64,000 bases of DNA from an uncultured Clostridia bacterium (GCA_937895705.1 CALBKM010000043.1:1-64000), one strand, 5' to 3'. Shown: positions 9,309-17,852, counted from the first letter of the stretch. Made by a program: numbers and translations. Notes: generated by a model not told the origin, from the sequence alone.

Positions 9309-10518
9309 CTCTTTTGGCACTGTGCGGAGTCCGGTAATTATATCTGGAAATAATAACTCCTGTACTGTAATCCGATGCATGTACCACTTTACCGTCACCG
9401 ATATACATGGCCACATGATCCACTCTTCCGCCGGAAGCATAAAATATCAGGTCTCCGGCCTTCAGAATGGAAGTATTCGGGGTTACGGACAACAGCGACT
9501 TACTGGCTGCCATATCTCTGGAAGTTCTCGGTAAAGTATACCCGTAAGCCTTATATGACGCATAACATAACCCTGAACAATCCACTCCGCTCTTTAGATT
9601 AGTACCACCCCAGACATATGCGGTCCCCACTGCGGTCTTGGCGTAATTCGCCACCTGCTTTGCCTTATCGCGCTTCGATTGCTCTATTGCTGCCTTTCTG
9701 TCGGCTTCCGCTTTTGCGGCAGCCTCCGCCGCAGCCTTTTTCTCCGCCGCAATTCTCACCTTTTCTTCCTCCAGAGTTTCGCCGTACTTCGGCTCACCGG
9801 ATATCTTTACATAAGTCGCATAAACATACCCTGTCTTTGTCGTTCCTCCGTCGGAAAGGCGGATTTTCATCCATTCCTTGCCCTGTTCCAAAAGTTCCGC
9901 GGTATCTCCCTTTCCGAAGGTCTTTAACACACCGTAATTCGTACCGGCTCCGGAACGCACATTCAACGCATTGGCCGTCACCACAACCTTCGGCGCGTAC
10001 TTCTTTGCAATGGCAGCTTCCGCTTCATCTCCCAACAGCAAAAAGTCCTTTACCACATATCCGGTCACATTACCGGAGCTTACATACACCCAGTTTCCTT
10101 CTTCTTCCAAAACCGTAGCCACACATCCGGAATATAGCTTACCAACAACTTCCGATGCAGTGGTACCTTTTTGTCTCACATTCACATAATTGTTTACATT
10201 AGCGAACACTCTCGTACCTTCCAAGCCCTTCGCCTTGGAAAACAGTACAAGCTCGCCTTCGTCATCACCGGTCGTTTCCTTTTTTTGCAATACACGCTCA
10301 CCGATATCTTCCAGACCGTCTATGTACTTATATTCGGCACCGATTGCTCTCCATATCTCTTTAATCTCCGGCATGTAGCTCTGCACTGCCGGGATTTCCT
10401 CTATATTCATCAAACCGGCCACCTTCTCTGCCGCATACGCTTCCGTCCGGCCGGCAACTCCCATAAGTGCCGCCGTACCCACACACAGCAATATCCTTCC
10501 ATACTTCCGACTACCCAT
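9298..10518 (-). CDS. Secreted NlpC/P60 peptidoglycan hydrolase with two SH3b domains
   Basis: A 406-residue exported protein. A signal peptide (about residues 1-29, ending AYAA) is followed by a helical region, two bacterial SH3 repeats (about 79-147 and 155-225, both with the NVRxG core), an Ala/Glu/Lys-rich linker, and a C-terminal NlpC/P60 domain (about 290-406). The catalytic Cys is Cys314 in GVDCSGLC, with His in RVDHVAMY and HASDYS. It should cut gamma-D-Glu-diaminoacid bonds in wall stem peptides. GGGAGG precedes ATG 10518. The leader contains a perfect promoter and a WalR-like box, fitting control by wall stress. No dockerin or S-layer anchor is seen. Confidence 0.9.
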   Translation of the reverse strand: MGSRKYGRILLCVGTAALMGVAGRTEAYAAEKVAGLMNIEEIPAVQSYMPEIKEIWRAIGAEYKYIDGLEDIGERVLQKKETTGDDEGELVLFSKAKGLEGTRVFANVNNYVNVRQKGTTASEVVGKLYSGCVATVLEEEGNWVYVSSGNVTGYVVKDFLLLGDEAEAAIAKKYAPKVVVTANALNVRSGAGTNYGVLKTFGKGDTAELLEQGKEWMKIRLSDGGTTKTGYVYATYVKISGEPKYGETLEEEKVRIAAEKKAAAEAAAKAEADRKAAIEQSKRDKAKQVANYAKTAVGTAYVWGGTNLKSGVDCSGLCYASYKAYGYTLPRTSRDMAASKSLLSVTPNTSILKAGDLIFYASGGRVDHVAMYIGDGKVVHASDYSTGVIISRYNYRTPHSAKRVIY

Positions 10519-10538
10519 ACAACGCCTCCCTTGTAATT

Positions 10539-10555
10539 GTTACAAGTTTATTACA
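10539..10555 (-). promoter_or_regulatory. Candidate WalR (YycF) box in the NlpC/P60 leader
   Basis: On the minus strand TGTAAT-N5-TGTAAC matches the published WalR consensus TGTWAH-N5-TGTWAH exactly. It lies downstream of the -10 box, between promoter and start codon, so if bound it would more likely repress than activate. Two overlapping inverted repeats (CTTGTAA/TTACAAG and ACAAGTTT/AAACTTGT) cover the same bases. Confidence 0.55.
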
Positions 10556-10568
10556 AACTTGTGACGCA

Positions 10569-10598
10569 ATTATAACAAACCCCGGTGTGCTTTGTCAA
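10569..10598 (-). promoter_or_regulatory. Near-consensus promoter of the NlpC/P60 gene
   Basis: Minus strand TTGACA (10593-10598), 18-base spacer, TATAAT (10569-10574). Both boxes are perfect. The -35 box lies in the loop of the hairpin at 10581-10607 and the spacer forms one arm of its stem. Confidence 0.85.
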
Positions 10599-10607
10599 CA
10601 CACCGGG
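10581..10607 (-). terminator. Hairpin between trxB and the NlpC/P60 gene
   Basis: A perfect 9-bp stem CCCGGTGTG/CACACCGGG with a 9-base loop, followed on the minus strand by GTTTGTTATAATT. It probably ends trxB transcription, though the T-tract is interrupted. The same bases hold the next gene's promoter. Confidence 0.6.
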
Positions 10608-10655
10608 CTGTCCAATTTTTACCTATAAAACGTTTTCCTTTCTGCTATAAGTAAC

Positions 10656-11564
10656 TTATTGCTGGTTCAGATAAGCTTCGATTTCATAGATTGCGGTTGC
10701 TCCGTCGGCTGCTGCGGTAACTACCTGACGCAAATGTTTGGTACGTAAATCTCCCGCTGCAAAAATACCCGGTACATCCGCCCTACAATCTTCTCCTGCC
10801 ACTACATATCCGGCTGCATCCAAAGACACAAGTCCCTGTAAAAGTTCCGTATTCGGAAGCATTCCCACCGCTACAAACACTCCCGATACCGGAAGCTCGC
10901 GCTCCCCGGCTTCCGTATTTACCACAAAGCGTTCTACTTTGCCGGTTCCCTCAATTCTTGCCGGTGTCGCTTTTAAGACAAATTCCACATTCTCACAAGC
11001 CCGCAAACGATTTACCAGGGTCTTTGCGGCCCGGAACTCCTCTCTTCTGTGGACAAGATATACTTTCTTACAAATCCGGGCAAGAAACAGGGCATCCTCG
11101 ATAGCCACGTCACCGCCACCCACCACAGCTACTTCTTTCCCGCGAAAAAAAGCGCCGTCACAGGTAGCGCAATAAGACACACCGTTCCCCGCAAACTCCT
11201 TCTCTCCCGGCACTTCCAGCAATCTGTGTTTCGCACCGGTAGCAAACAATACGGTTTTAGCCGAGTGTGTCTCTCCGCTTTCCAAAGAAACCAGAAATCC
11301 GTTTTCCTGTTTTTCCACTTTTACGGCCTTGCCGTCCTGAAAACTTACGCCGCAGGCATCACAGTGCTCACGAAACTTCATGGCCAGTTCAAAACCTCCG
11401 ATTCCCTTAAGTCCCGGATAATTGTCCACTTCGGAAGTATTAATAATCTGCCCTCCGCTCATAAGACCGCTTTCCAGTACCAAATGAGAAAGCTCCGCTC
11501 TTGCCGCATAAATCCCGGCGGCCATGCCTGCCGGACCTGCCCCGATAATAATCGTATCTAACAT
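10656..11564 (-). CDS. trxB: Thioredoxin reductase
   Basis: A 302-residue FAD/NADPH disulfide reductase that keeps thioredoxin reduced. The N-terminal FAD-binding loop is GAGPAGMAAG, the redox pair is Cys132/Cys135 in CATCDG, the NADPH loop is VGGGDVAIEDA, and the C-terminal FAD motif is GIFAAGDLR. Length matches the bacterial low-Mr enzyme. An AGAGG-like ribosome site precedes ATG 11564. It is divergent from the small yjfB-like gene; no thioredoxin gene is adjacent, so the partner must be encoded elsewhere. Confidence 0.93.
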   Translation of the reverse strand: MLDTIIIGAGPAGMAAGIYAARAELSHLVLESGLMSGGQIINTSEVDNYPGLKGIGGFELAMKFREHCDACGVSFQDGKAVKVEKQENGFLVSLESGETHSAKTVLFATGAKHRLLEVPGEKEFAGNGVSYCATCDGAFFRGKEVAVVGGGDVAIEDALFLARICKKVYLVHRREEFRAAKTLVNRLRACENVEFVLKATPARIEGTGKVERFVVNTEAGERELPVSGVFVAVGMLPNTELLQGLVSLDAAGYVVAGEDCRADVPGIFAAGDLRTKHLRQVVTAAADGATAIYEIEAYLNQQ

Positions 11565-11598
11565 AAAAACCTCTTTCTGCGCCTTAAAGCGCCTTTTC

Positions 11599-11627
11599 TT
11601 GCTTTTTCTTAATTATTATGCTATAAT
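11599..11627 (+). promoter_or_regulatory. Extended -10 promoter of the yjfB-like gene
   Basis: TTGCTT (11599-11604), 17 bases, then TG-C-TATAAT with a perfect -10 box at 11622-11627. This is a SigA-type rather than a SigD-type flagellar promoter. Confidence 0.75.
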
Positions 11628-11686
11628 AGCAATAGAAGTAAACCGTTTCTGTCGCCGGTCCGGCACAGAAGAAAGGAGGATGCCTT

Positions 11687-11863
11687 ATGGATATTGCCGC
11701 ACTTTCTATGCAGGCCTCAGCATTACAGGCTTCCGATATGGTCGGTGTTGCTGTTTTCAAGAAAGCCCTTGAAACCATCGAAGGCACCGGAGAAAACATG
11801 ATTAAGATAATGGAACAGTCGGTTCAGCCGAATCTGGGACAAAACATCGACCTTCGTGTTTAA
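11687..11863 (+). CDS. YjfB-family small putative motility peptide
   Basis: A 58-residue protein that begins MDIAALSMQASALQ and contains VAVFKKALETIE and a C-terminal NIDLRV. The N-terminal MDIAALSM and the repeated Ala/Gln/Ser helix are typical of the YjfB family, which is annotated as putative motility protein; the molecular role is not known. AAGGAGG at 11673-11679 and a strong promoter support expression, and a clean terminator follows. It stands alone between trxB and the thioesterase operon rather than in a flagellar operon, but the window carries other flagellar genes. Likely cytoplasmic, with no signal or membrane segment. Confidence 0.75.
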   Translation: MDIAALSMQASALQASDMVGVAVFKKALETIEGTGENMIKIMEQSVQPNLGQNIDLRV

Positions 11864-11890
11864 AGCTCATGCAAAAGCATGGGCTTTTTT
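11864..11890 (+). terminator. Terminator of the yjfB-like gene
   Basis: AGCTCATGC, AAAA loop, GCATGGGCT (one G-T pair) followed by six T's, starting one base after the stop codon. Confidence 0.85.
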
Positions 11891-11964
11891 CATGTACCCT
11901 TTCATGCTTTTTCTCCGCATCACATACTCCCTCTACCAGTATACAATTTTTTCCTCACTATTTC

Positions 11965-11993
11965 TAGCTTTTTTTTATGAATTATGCTATACT
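11965..11993 (+). promoter_or_regulatory. Promoter of the thioesterase-cvfB unit
   Basis: Extended -10 TGC-TATACT at 11988-11993 with a weak TAGCTT 17 bases upstream. The start codon is 70 bases further on; the leader contains GTCGGT and ACCGAC-type inverted bases that could be an operator, not assigned. Confidence 0.5.
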
Positions 11994-12062
11994 TGTGTGC
12001 ATACGGAAAAAATAATGTTTTGTCGGTACTTTTAATTCCGAAACCGACTGTTAGGAGTCACT

Positions 12063-12764
12063 ATGTATTCATTTTCCACAAGAGTCCGGTACAGTGAAGT
12101 AGATTCTTCCCTGCAACTGTCCTATCCGGCTATTATCAATTATTTCCAGGACTGTAGTGTGTTTCATTCGGAAGACCTGGGTATCGGAATTGAATTTTTA
12201 CAAAAAGAACACCGGGTATGGCTGATGAATTCCTGGCAAATCCAAATTCATCGGTTTCCGCGCTACGGAGAACTTCTTCGGGTAAGTACCTGGCCCTACG
12301 ATTTCAAATCAATGTTCGGATACCGTAATTTTACCCTGACCGATGAAAAAGGAGAACTTCTGGTAGCTGCTAATTCCATCTGGGTTTTCGCGGATACCGA
12401 CACGGGACGTCCGGTCAGACCGGACCCGGCTTACGCCTCCCGCTACCCGTTGGAACCGCCGTATCCTATGGAATGTGCTCCGCGAAAAATTGACCTGCCG
12501 GCAAACGGTACCTCTTTGGCTCCGATTCCGGTCAGCGTGTCCCATCTTGACTCCAATCACCATGTAAACAACGGCCAGTACGTTGCCATGGCTGCCGCAC
12601 TTCTTCCGGAGAACGACTACACCGGACTTCGTGTAGAATATAAAAAATCCGCCCAGCTGGGAGATATTCTTTATCCGCGTCTCACACAAGAGAATGACAA
12701 ATGTACGATTGTTCTTGCGGACGAAACCGGCACCCCCTACGCAGTTGCGGAATTTAAAAAATAA
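12063..12764 (+). CDS. Acyl-ACP thioesterase
   Basis: A 233-residue double hot-dog thioesterase of the bacterial acyl-ACP thioesterase family. It releases fatty acids from acyl carrier protein in the cytoplasm. The first hot-dog begins with TRVRYSEVDSSLQLSYPAIINYFQD (about residues 6-30) and the second carries the catalytic region SHLDSNHHVNNGQYV (about 159-173), with Asn and His expected in the active site. TAGGAG sits 5-6 bases before the ATG at 12063. It is followed 44 bases later by cvfB in the same direction. Confidence 0.88.
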   Translation: MYSFSTRVRYSEVDSSLQLSYPAIINYFQDCSVFHSEDLGIGIEFLQKEHRVWLMNSWQIQIHRFPRYGELLRVSTWPYDFKSMFGYRNFTLTDEKGELLVAANSIWVFADTDTGRPVRPDPAYASRYPLEPPYPMECAPRKIDLPANGTSLAPIPVSVSHLDSNHHVNNGQYVAMAAALLPENDYTGLRVEYKKSAQLGDILYPRLTQENDKCTIVLADETGTPYAVAEFKK

Positions 12765-12808
12765 ATCGATTTTCGATTCACTTCAGTTTACAGAGAGGAT
12801 TTACAATT

Positions 12809-13678
12809 ATGATTATGCTTGGACAGATGCAGACTCTTACCGTCTGCCGATCAACCGAAAACGGTGTCTATTTGGAAAGCAAAACCGAAGGAACTCCTTC
12901 CTTTTCCACCGATACAGCCGCAATCTCCGAAACCAGGGTTCTTCTTCCCCGTAATCAGGTTCCGACCGGAACCAAACCGGGCGATACCTTCCGCGTGTTT
13001 ATTTACCGCGATTCAGAAGACCGCGCCATCGCTACCACTACGGTTCCGCCCCTTACCTTAGGTGAAACCGCTGTTTTAACGGTGAAAGAAACCTCTTCCA
13101 TCGGTGCTTTTTTAGACTGGGGACTCGCAAAAGATTTGCTTCTTCCGTTTAAGGAACAGACTGCAAAAGTGAAACAGGGCGAGAACGTCCTTGTGGCCCT
13201 TTATATCGACAAAAGCGGCCGCCTTTGCGCCACCATGCATGTTTACGATTACCTTTCCGGTAACGCCCCATATCAAAAGGATGACCGTGTTACCGGTATC
13301 GTATACGAACACATTGACGAGTTCGGCACCTATGTTGCGGTAGATCATATCTATTCTGCGCTGATTCCGCGACGGGAGGTAATTACTCCTCTTCGCCCGG
13401 GTACCGTTATCAATGCCCGGGTAACCAAAGTCCAGCCGGACGGTCGCTTAGAGCTCAGCATCCGGGAGAAAGCATACTTACAGATGGACAGTGATGCAGA
13501 AGGTGTTCTTGCGCTGTTAAAAGAAACCGGAGGCTTCCTTCCGTATCACGACAAATCCAACCCGGAAGCCATTAAGGCAAAGTTCGGCTTAAGCAAAAAC
13601 TCCTTCAAAAGAGCCATCGGGCGTCTCTACAAAGACAGTATCATCACGCTGGAAGAAGACGGCATTCGTCTAAGGTAA
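12809..13678 (+). CDS. CvfB-like S1-domain RNA-binding protein
   Basis: A 289-residue protein of the CvfB/YitL family: several OB-fold/S1-like domains and a C-terminal winged-helix. Family marks are LLPRNQVPTGTKPGDTFRVFIYRDSEDR (first repeat), IGAFLDWGLAKDLLLPFKEQ (second), the S1 segment VTKVQPDGRLELSIRE, and the end segment FGLSKNSFKRAIGRLYKD. In Staphylococcus the homologue affects virulence gene and RNA regulation; here I can only say it is an RNA-binding regulator. ATG 12809 has AGAGGA upstream; the alternative ATG two codons on is less well spaced. It is followed by a shared terminator. Confidence 0.88.
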   Translation: MIMLGQMQTLTVCRSTENGVYLESKTEGTPSFSTDTAAISETRVLLPRNQVPTGTKPGDTFRVFIYRDSEDRAIATTTVPPLTLGETAVLTVKETSSIGAFLDWGLAKDLLLPFKEQTAKVKQGENVLVALYIDKSGRLCATMHVYDYLSGNAPYQKDDRVTGIVYEHIDEFGTYVAVDHIYSALIPRREVITPLRPGTVINARVTKVQPDGRLELSIREKAYLQMDSDAEGVLALLKETGGFLPYHDKSNPEAIKAKFGLSKNSFKRAIGRLYKDSIITLEEDGIRLR

Positions 13679-13745
13679 CTCCGAATTCTTTTATAGGACA
13701 AAAATATCCGCTTGTGCGGGAACGCACTTTTGCGGAACATTACAA

Positions 13746-13776
13746 AAGCGCTGCAGGTTTCGCTCCCGCAGCGCTT
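13746..13776. terminator. Bidirectional terminator between cvfB and yvyF-like gene
   Basis: AAGCGCTGC (13746-13754) pairs with GCAGCGCTT (13768-13776); CTTCTTTT follows on the plus strand and a shorter T-tract on the minus strand. It would serve both converging genes. Confidence 0.7.
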
Positions 13777-13795
13777 CTTTTCATATTCTTTACTT

Positions 13796-14206
13796 TTATT
13801 TTCCGCGGTCCAAAAAACGAATCTGCGGTCCCGCTTTCGTTGCAAGCTTCGGCTCCGCCTCAATCTTCGGACGCGAATAGGCCGAAAAGTCATTAATATA
13901 CTTTGCTTTACATGCATCACAAAACCGTCCGGTACGAATCATTTTACCGCAGCCCTCACATTCCAGACCCACCTGAGCCTCTTCACTGAAGGCCAGACGT
14001 TCTTCACGAATCCAACGCTTAATCTGGGCGATGGTAACGTCATTCTCCTCCGCAACCTGCTGCATACCCGCACGCGGATGCTCGTATACATAGTCACGTA
14101 CTTCGTCAAATTTTACATCAAGAGCCTTAATGCATTCCGGACAAAGAGGCTGTCCTCCGATATAGTTAAACAAGCGACTGCATCCTTTACAATTTCTCAC
14201 GTCCAT
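13796..14206 (-). CDS. YvyF-like flagellar operon regulator with zinc-binding cysteines
   Basis: A 136-residue protein. CKGCSRLF and CPEC (residues 6-26) form one Cys4 cluster, a helix-turn-helix-like stretch EHPRAGMQQVAEENDVTIAQIKRWI follows, and ECEGCGKMI with CDAC forms a second cluster near residue 85-105. This arrangement matches the YvyF / TIGR03826 flagellar-region protein which in Bacillus lies between comFC and flgM. Here too it follows comF by 32 bases. flgM and flgN do not follow; instead the operon ends at a terminator. Probable DNA-binding regulator, target unknown. Confidence 0.85.
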   Translation of the reverse strand: MDVRNCKGCSRLFNYIGGQPLCPECIKALDVKFDEVRDYVYEHPRAGMQQVAEENDVTIAQIKRWIREERLAFSEEAQVGLECEGCGKMIRTGRFCDACKAKYINDFSAYSRPKIEAEPKLATKAGPQIRFLDRGK

Positions 14207-14238
14207 AGTCTCATCCTCCTCTTACCTTTCAAACCGTT

Positions 14239-14940
14239 TTATCCGTTTCCGATGCATACACAGACACCGTACACCGATCCAACCCCATTGGCTTGTAACA
14301 CCCGGGTACAGGCCTCCATCGTAGTTCCCGTTGTAAAAATGTCATCTACCAAAGCCACACACTCCGGCAGTTTTTCCAATTGTTTTGCTACCCGCTCGTT
14401 CCATACAAGCGCATCCGACAAATTCTTCTTTCGTTCCGTAGGAGACAACCCGCTCTGAGGTGCGGTGTTCCGAACCCGGCGCAGTAACGATACCGAAATC
14501 AATCCCAGTTCCTTTGCCAGTCCGTCCGCCAAAACCTCCGCCTGATTAAATCCACGGTAACGACGCCTCTTATCGGAAACAGGAACCGGAACAAGAACGG
14601 TCACCCCGTAACGAAGCAATTGTACTCCGAAACATTGCTTCATATGCTGTATATAAAACTCCGCATATTCTTTTCTTCCGTTATACTTAAAATCGGCTAT
14701 GGATTTCTTCATTCGTTTGTCATACTGCCATACCGCAAAATTACGAACAAATGTCATTCTGTTTTCTTCACAGCCGTTACAGTATTCTTTCGTATCATCT
14801 GCCACTTCCCGACCGCAACAAAGGCATACCGGCTCCTTTACAAACCTCAACTTTCCCGCACATTCCGGACAAGTTCCGCTTTCCCACGGAATCTTCAGTT
14901 CTCCGCATACCGGACACCGCGGCGGAAATACACTTGCCAA
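14239..14940 (-). CDS. comF: ComF family protein (phosphoribosyltransferase-like)
   Basis: A 233-residue protein with an N-terminal zinc ribbon (CPVC...CPEC...CLCC...CNGC within residues 9-57) and a C-terminal phosphoribosyltransferase fold with the PRPP-binding loop VALVDDIFTTGTTMEA. In naturally competent bacteria ComFC is needed for DNA uptake; in others the role is unclear. The motif RRYRGFNQAEVLA is a family hallmark. The start is probably the TTG at 14940 with GGGGAAG upstream, because no ATG precedes the conserved FPPRCPVCG. It lies between recD2 and the yvyF-like gene on the same strand. Confidence 0.88.
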   Translation of the reverse strand: MASVFPPRCPVCGELKIPWESGTCPECAGKLRFVKEPVCLCCGREVADDTKEYCNGCEENRMTFVRNFAVWQYDKRMKKSIADFKYNGRKEYAEFYIQHMKQCFGVQLLRYGVTVLVPVPVSDKRRRYRGFNQAEVLADGLAKELGLISVSLLRRVRNTAPQSGLSPTERKKNLSDALVWNERVAKQLEKLPECVALVDDIFTTGTTMEACTRVLQANGVGSVYGVCVCIGNG

Positions 14941-15053
14941 TACTGCACTTCCCCTATTATGAAAATCCAGACAACTCCCTCCTTATATTCCTTTTCTATA
15001 TTTTATAACATTTCCACAACAAATACAAGAGTTTTCTGACAGAATTCCCTGAT

Positions 15054-17273
15054 TTACCTTGCCATTTCTCCCAAATGTCTCCCCAGACCCGAATACCGTT
15101 TCATCTCATCCGTATTCTCGATCATCGCCCATACCGTAGCCGCGTTTCCTACAATCATTACACACTGTTTTGCTCTTGTTACCGCAGTGTACAGTAAATT
15201 TCGGTTCATTAAAAGACGTGGTCCCGACAAAAGCGGTAATACAACTGCCGGATACTCGCTTCCCTGAGACTTGTGGATGGTTGCCGCATAGGCCAGCTCC
15301 AGTTCATCCAACTGGGAAAACGGATATTCCGCAATTCTCCCTTCATCAAAGCATACACTCATACGCTCGGAAAAGAAATTAATCTCCTGTATAGTTCCGC
15401 AATCTCCGTTAAACACTCCGGTTCCGGACTCTGTCGGAATTCCGTAACGGCTTCTGACTTCCCATTCCATCTGGTAATTATTCTTAATCTGCATTACCTT
15501 GTCACCTTCACGGAACACGCCCTTACTGTGTTCTTTCTCCTTTTTCCCCGCATCCGGCGGATTTATATGCTCCTGAAGTAAGACATTCAGCCGTTCCACA
15601 CCCAGCTCCCCTTTTCGCATCGGGGTAAGCACTTGTATTTCTCTTGGAGTTACATGCAAATGCTTTGCTAACTTCTCTTTCACCAAATACAAAATCGATT
15701 GCTGGATTACAGTCAAGTCCTCTCTCTGCAAAAAGAAGAAATCCTTACTCTTATTATCCAGACGTATTTCTTCCCCCGCATGGATTTTATGGGCATTGGT
15801 TACTATATCGCTCTCCTGCGCCTGACGGAATATTTTATCCAGGGTAACAACGGAAAAGCAACCGGACTCGATAATATCTCTCAGGACATTACCCGGTCCC
15901 ACACTGGGAAGCTGGTTCACATCTCCCACCAAAACCAGTCTTGTTCCGATAGATACAGCCTTTAACAGCGCATGCATCAAATAAATATCTACCATGGACA
16001 TTTCATCGATAATAATCAAATCACATTCCAACGGATTCTCTTCGTTCCGCTCAAAACTCATACGGTTTCCCATCCCCTCGGACACCTTAAGCTCCAATAA
16101 ACGGTGAATGGTTCGGGCTTCCCTCCCCGTGGTCTCGGTCATACGCTTTGCCGCACGCCCTGTCGGTGCTGCCAGCAAAATGTCCAGACCTTCCTTTTCA
16201 AAGAAATCCAGCATCGTACGAATCGTTGTGGTTTTACCGGTACCCGGTCCCCCCGTCAGCACAAACACCCCGTGCCGTGCCGTTTCAAATACCGCTTTTT
16301 GTTGCAACTCATCCAATTCGATTTCCGAACGCTGCTCCAAATTTGCCAACCGCGTTTCAAGCACCGAATCCGGTAAATCGTAAGAAACATTTAAGTCCAA
16401 CAACATTCTGGCCGTATTTAACTCCGTATAATATGCAGTAGAGCCGTACAATAACCGGTCTCCGTCCACATCCTTAATAATTATCTTCTTTTCCAGCTGC
16501 AGGAAATCAATCTGCCGCTTTACCGTTTCCCTTCCGAGTTCCAGCAATTCACAGGTACCCTCCAGGACTTCCTCCTCCGGCAGGTATACATGACCGTTTG
16601 CTCCCGCCTGGGTAAGTACGTAAAAAATTGCCGCCCGTACCCGGTATTCCGAATCACTGCGAAGTCCCACTTTGGTAGCAATATCATCCGCAATCCGAAA
16701 ACCGATACCGTCGATATCTTCCGCCAGACGGTACGGATTTTCCGTAAGCACTACCTCCATCTGACTTTTATAACGCTCATATATTTTCACCGCCAATGTA
16801 TTGGAAATGCCGTACTGCTGCAAGAACAACATAGCGTGGCGCAATTCTCTTTTTTCCACAAACTGCTCATATATGGCATGGGCGGATTTTTCGCTAATAC
16901 CGGACACCTCGGCAAGGCGCTCCGGCTCCTCCTCCATAATCCGAAAGGTATCCTCCTTGAAACGGCGAACAATTCTTGCCGCCAGCTTTGCCCCGACTCC
17001 TTTAATTGCACCGGAGGCCAGATACCGTTCCATGGCCACCGCATTCTCCGGTTCCTGTACCTCATAATGCTCCATTAAAAACTGTTCTCCGTAAACATTA
17101 TGTACCGTGTAAGAACCGGTAACAGAAAGCAAATCCCCCTCACTGACCGCAGAAAAACATCCGACGCACACTACATCATCCTCGTCGGTCTCTAATGTCA
17201 ATATGGTATATCCGTTCTTCTCATTGCGATACTTAATGTGGGTGACATACCCTTTGATGCTTTCCTTTTCCAT
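15054..17273 (-). CDS. recD2: RecD2-type ATP-dependent DNA helicase
   Basis: A 739-residue superfamily 1B helicase that unwinds DNA 5'-3'. It has the N-terminal OB-like region and helix-hairpin-helix stretches typical of RecD2 (absent in RecBCD RecD), Walker A GGPGTGKTTT near residue 340, Walker B IIIDEMSMVD, LVGDVNQLPSVGPG (motif III) and the C-terminal ATIHKSQGSEYPAVVLP and LLYTAVTRAK (motifs V-VI). AAGGAG precedes ATG 17273. It is followed by comF after 113 bases and preceded by the flagellar genes across a hairpin-rich gap. Confidence 0.93.
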   Translation of the reverse strand: MEKESIKGYVTHIKYRNEKNGYTILTLETDEDDVVCVGCFSAVSEGDLLSVTGSYTVHNVYGEQFLMEHYEVQEPENAVAMERYLASGAIKGVGAKLAARIVRRFKEDTFRIMEEEPERLAEVSGISEKSAHAIYEQFVEKRELRHAMLFLQQYGISNTLAVKIYERYKSQMEVVLTENPYRLAEDIDGIGFRIADDIATKVGLRSDSEYRVRAAIFYVLTQAGANGHVYLPEEEVLEGTCELLELGRETVKRQIDFLQLEKKIIIKDVDGDRLLYGSTAYYTELNTARMLLDLNVSYDLPDSVLETRLANLEQRSEIELDELQQKAVFETARHGVFVLTGGPGTGKTTTIRTMLDFFEKEGLDILLAAPTGRAAKRMTETTGREARTIHRLLELKVSEGMGNRMSFERNEENPLECDLIIIDEMSMVDIYLMHALLKAVSIGTRLVLVGDVNQLPSVGPGNVLRDIIESGCFSVVTLDKIFRQAQESDIVTNAHKIHAGEEIRLDNKSKDFFFLQREDLTVIQQSILYLVKEKLAKHLHVTPREIQVLTPMRKGELGVERLNVLLQEHINPPDAGKKEKEHSKGVFREGDKVMQIKNNYQMEWEVRSRYGIPTESGTGVFNGDCGTIQEINFFSERMSVCFDEGRIAEYPFSQLDELELAYAATIHKSQGSEYPAVVLPLLSGPRLLMNRNLLYTAVTRAKQCVMIVGNAATVWAMIENTDEMKRYSGLGRHLGEMAR

Positions 17274-17321
17274 GGTCTCTCCTTATATCAAAACTCCCGT
17301 GTACGTAACCTACTAAACATA

Positions 17322-17399
17322 GAGTTCCGCTTGCGAAACTCTCGCAACCGGCGCCTTTTCCTATAAAGGAAAAGGCGTTACGGGCTTCTGCCCGTAACG
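17322..17399 (-). repeat. Three adjacent hairpins between the rod-binding gene and recD2
   Basis: GAGTT/AACTC (17322-17341), a perfect 11-bp stem CGCCTTTTCCT/AGGAAAAGGCG with 4-base loop (17352-17377), and a perfect 10-bp stem CGTTACGGGC/GCCCGTAACG with a TTCT loop (17376-17399). The last two share two bases. They probably end the flagellar transcript on the minus strand, though no long T-tract follows. Confidence 0.6.
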
Positions 17400-17423
17400 C
17401 CCGTACTTCTTCATCCCTATTTC

Positions 17424-17852
17424 TTACCGTTCCTCTTCCTTCTTCTCGGAAGCAAAGGACGCTGCGGCATTTACCGCCTCATCCGCCGGTTGCAAACTCT
17501 CCTGTATCGGAGATACGGTGTTTCGCTTCATGGACTCGTACAACTGCTGTGCCAGTCCCAACTCACCGTTTTCTGCGATAGTCTTTGCATACTCCTGATA
17601 CATCATATCTCCGAAGTAACTCAAATAATCGCTTTCTTCTTCCTCACTGTCGGTCATGGCATCCTTCATGCGGTCGAATACCTTTTCCACCAAATACGCT
17701 TCGAACTCCTTACAGACCTCCATCATCTCTTCGTCCGTTGCCGACTGACTGTTAATTCCGGAAAGCTTATTCTGAAGACCCACTGCCTTTGTGTCGTTTT
17801 TACTGTTTTGCATTTGCGTAAACAAAAGTTCACTGCTTAATCCGATACTCAT
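17424..17852 (-). CDS. Flagellar rod-binding protein, FlgJ N-terminal type
   Basis: A 142-residue protein with the rod-binding domain EVCKEFEAYLVEKVFDRMKDAM and YFGDMMYQEYAKTIAENGELGLAQQLYESM, matching the N-terminal half of FlgJ without the muramidase half, as is usual in Firmicutes. It should cap or scaffold rod assembly. The start is fixed by AGGAGG just before ATG 17852. It follows the FlgG-like gene by 48 bases and is the last flagellar gene of the operon, ahead of the hairpins. Confidence 0.85.
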   Translation of the reverse strand: MSIGLSSELLFTQMQNSKNDTKAVGLQNKLSGINSQSATDEEMMEVCKEFEAYLVEKVFDRMKDAMTDSEEEESDYLSYFGDMMYQEYAKTIAENGELGLAQQLYESMKRNTVSPIQESLQPADEAVNAAASFASEKKEEER

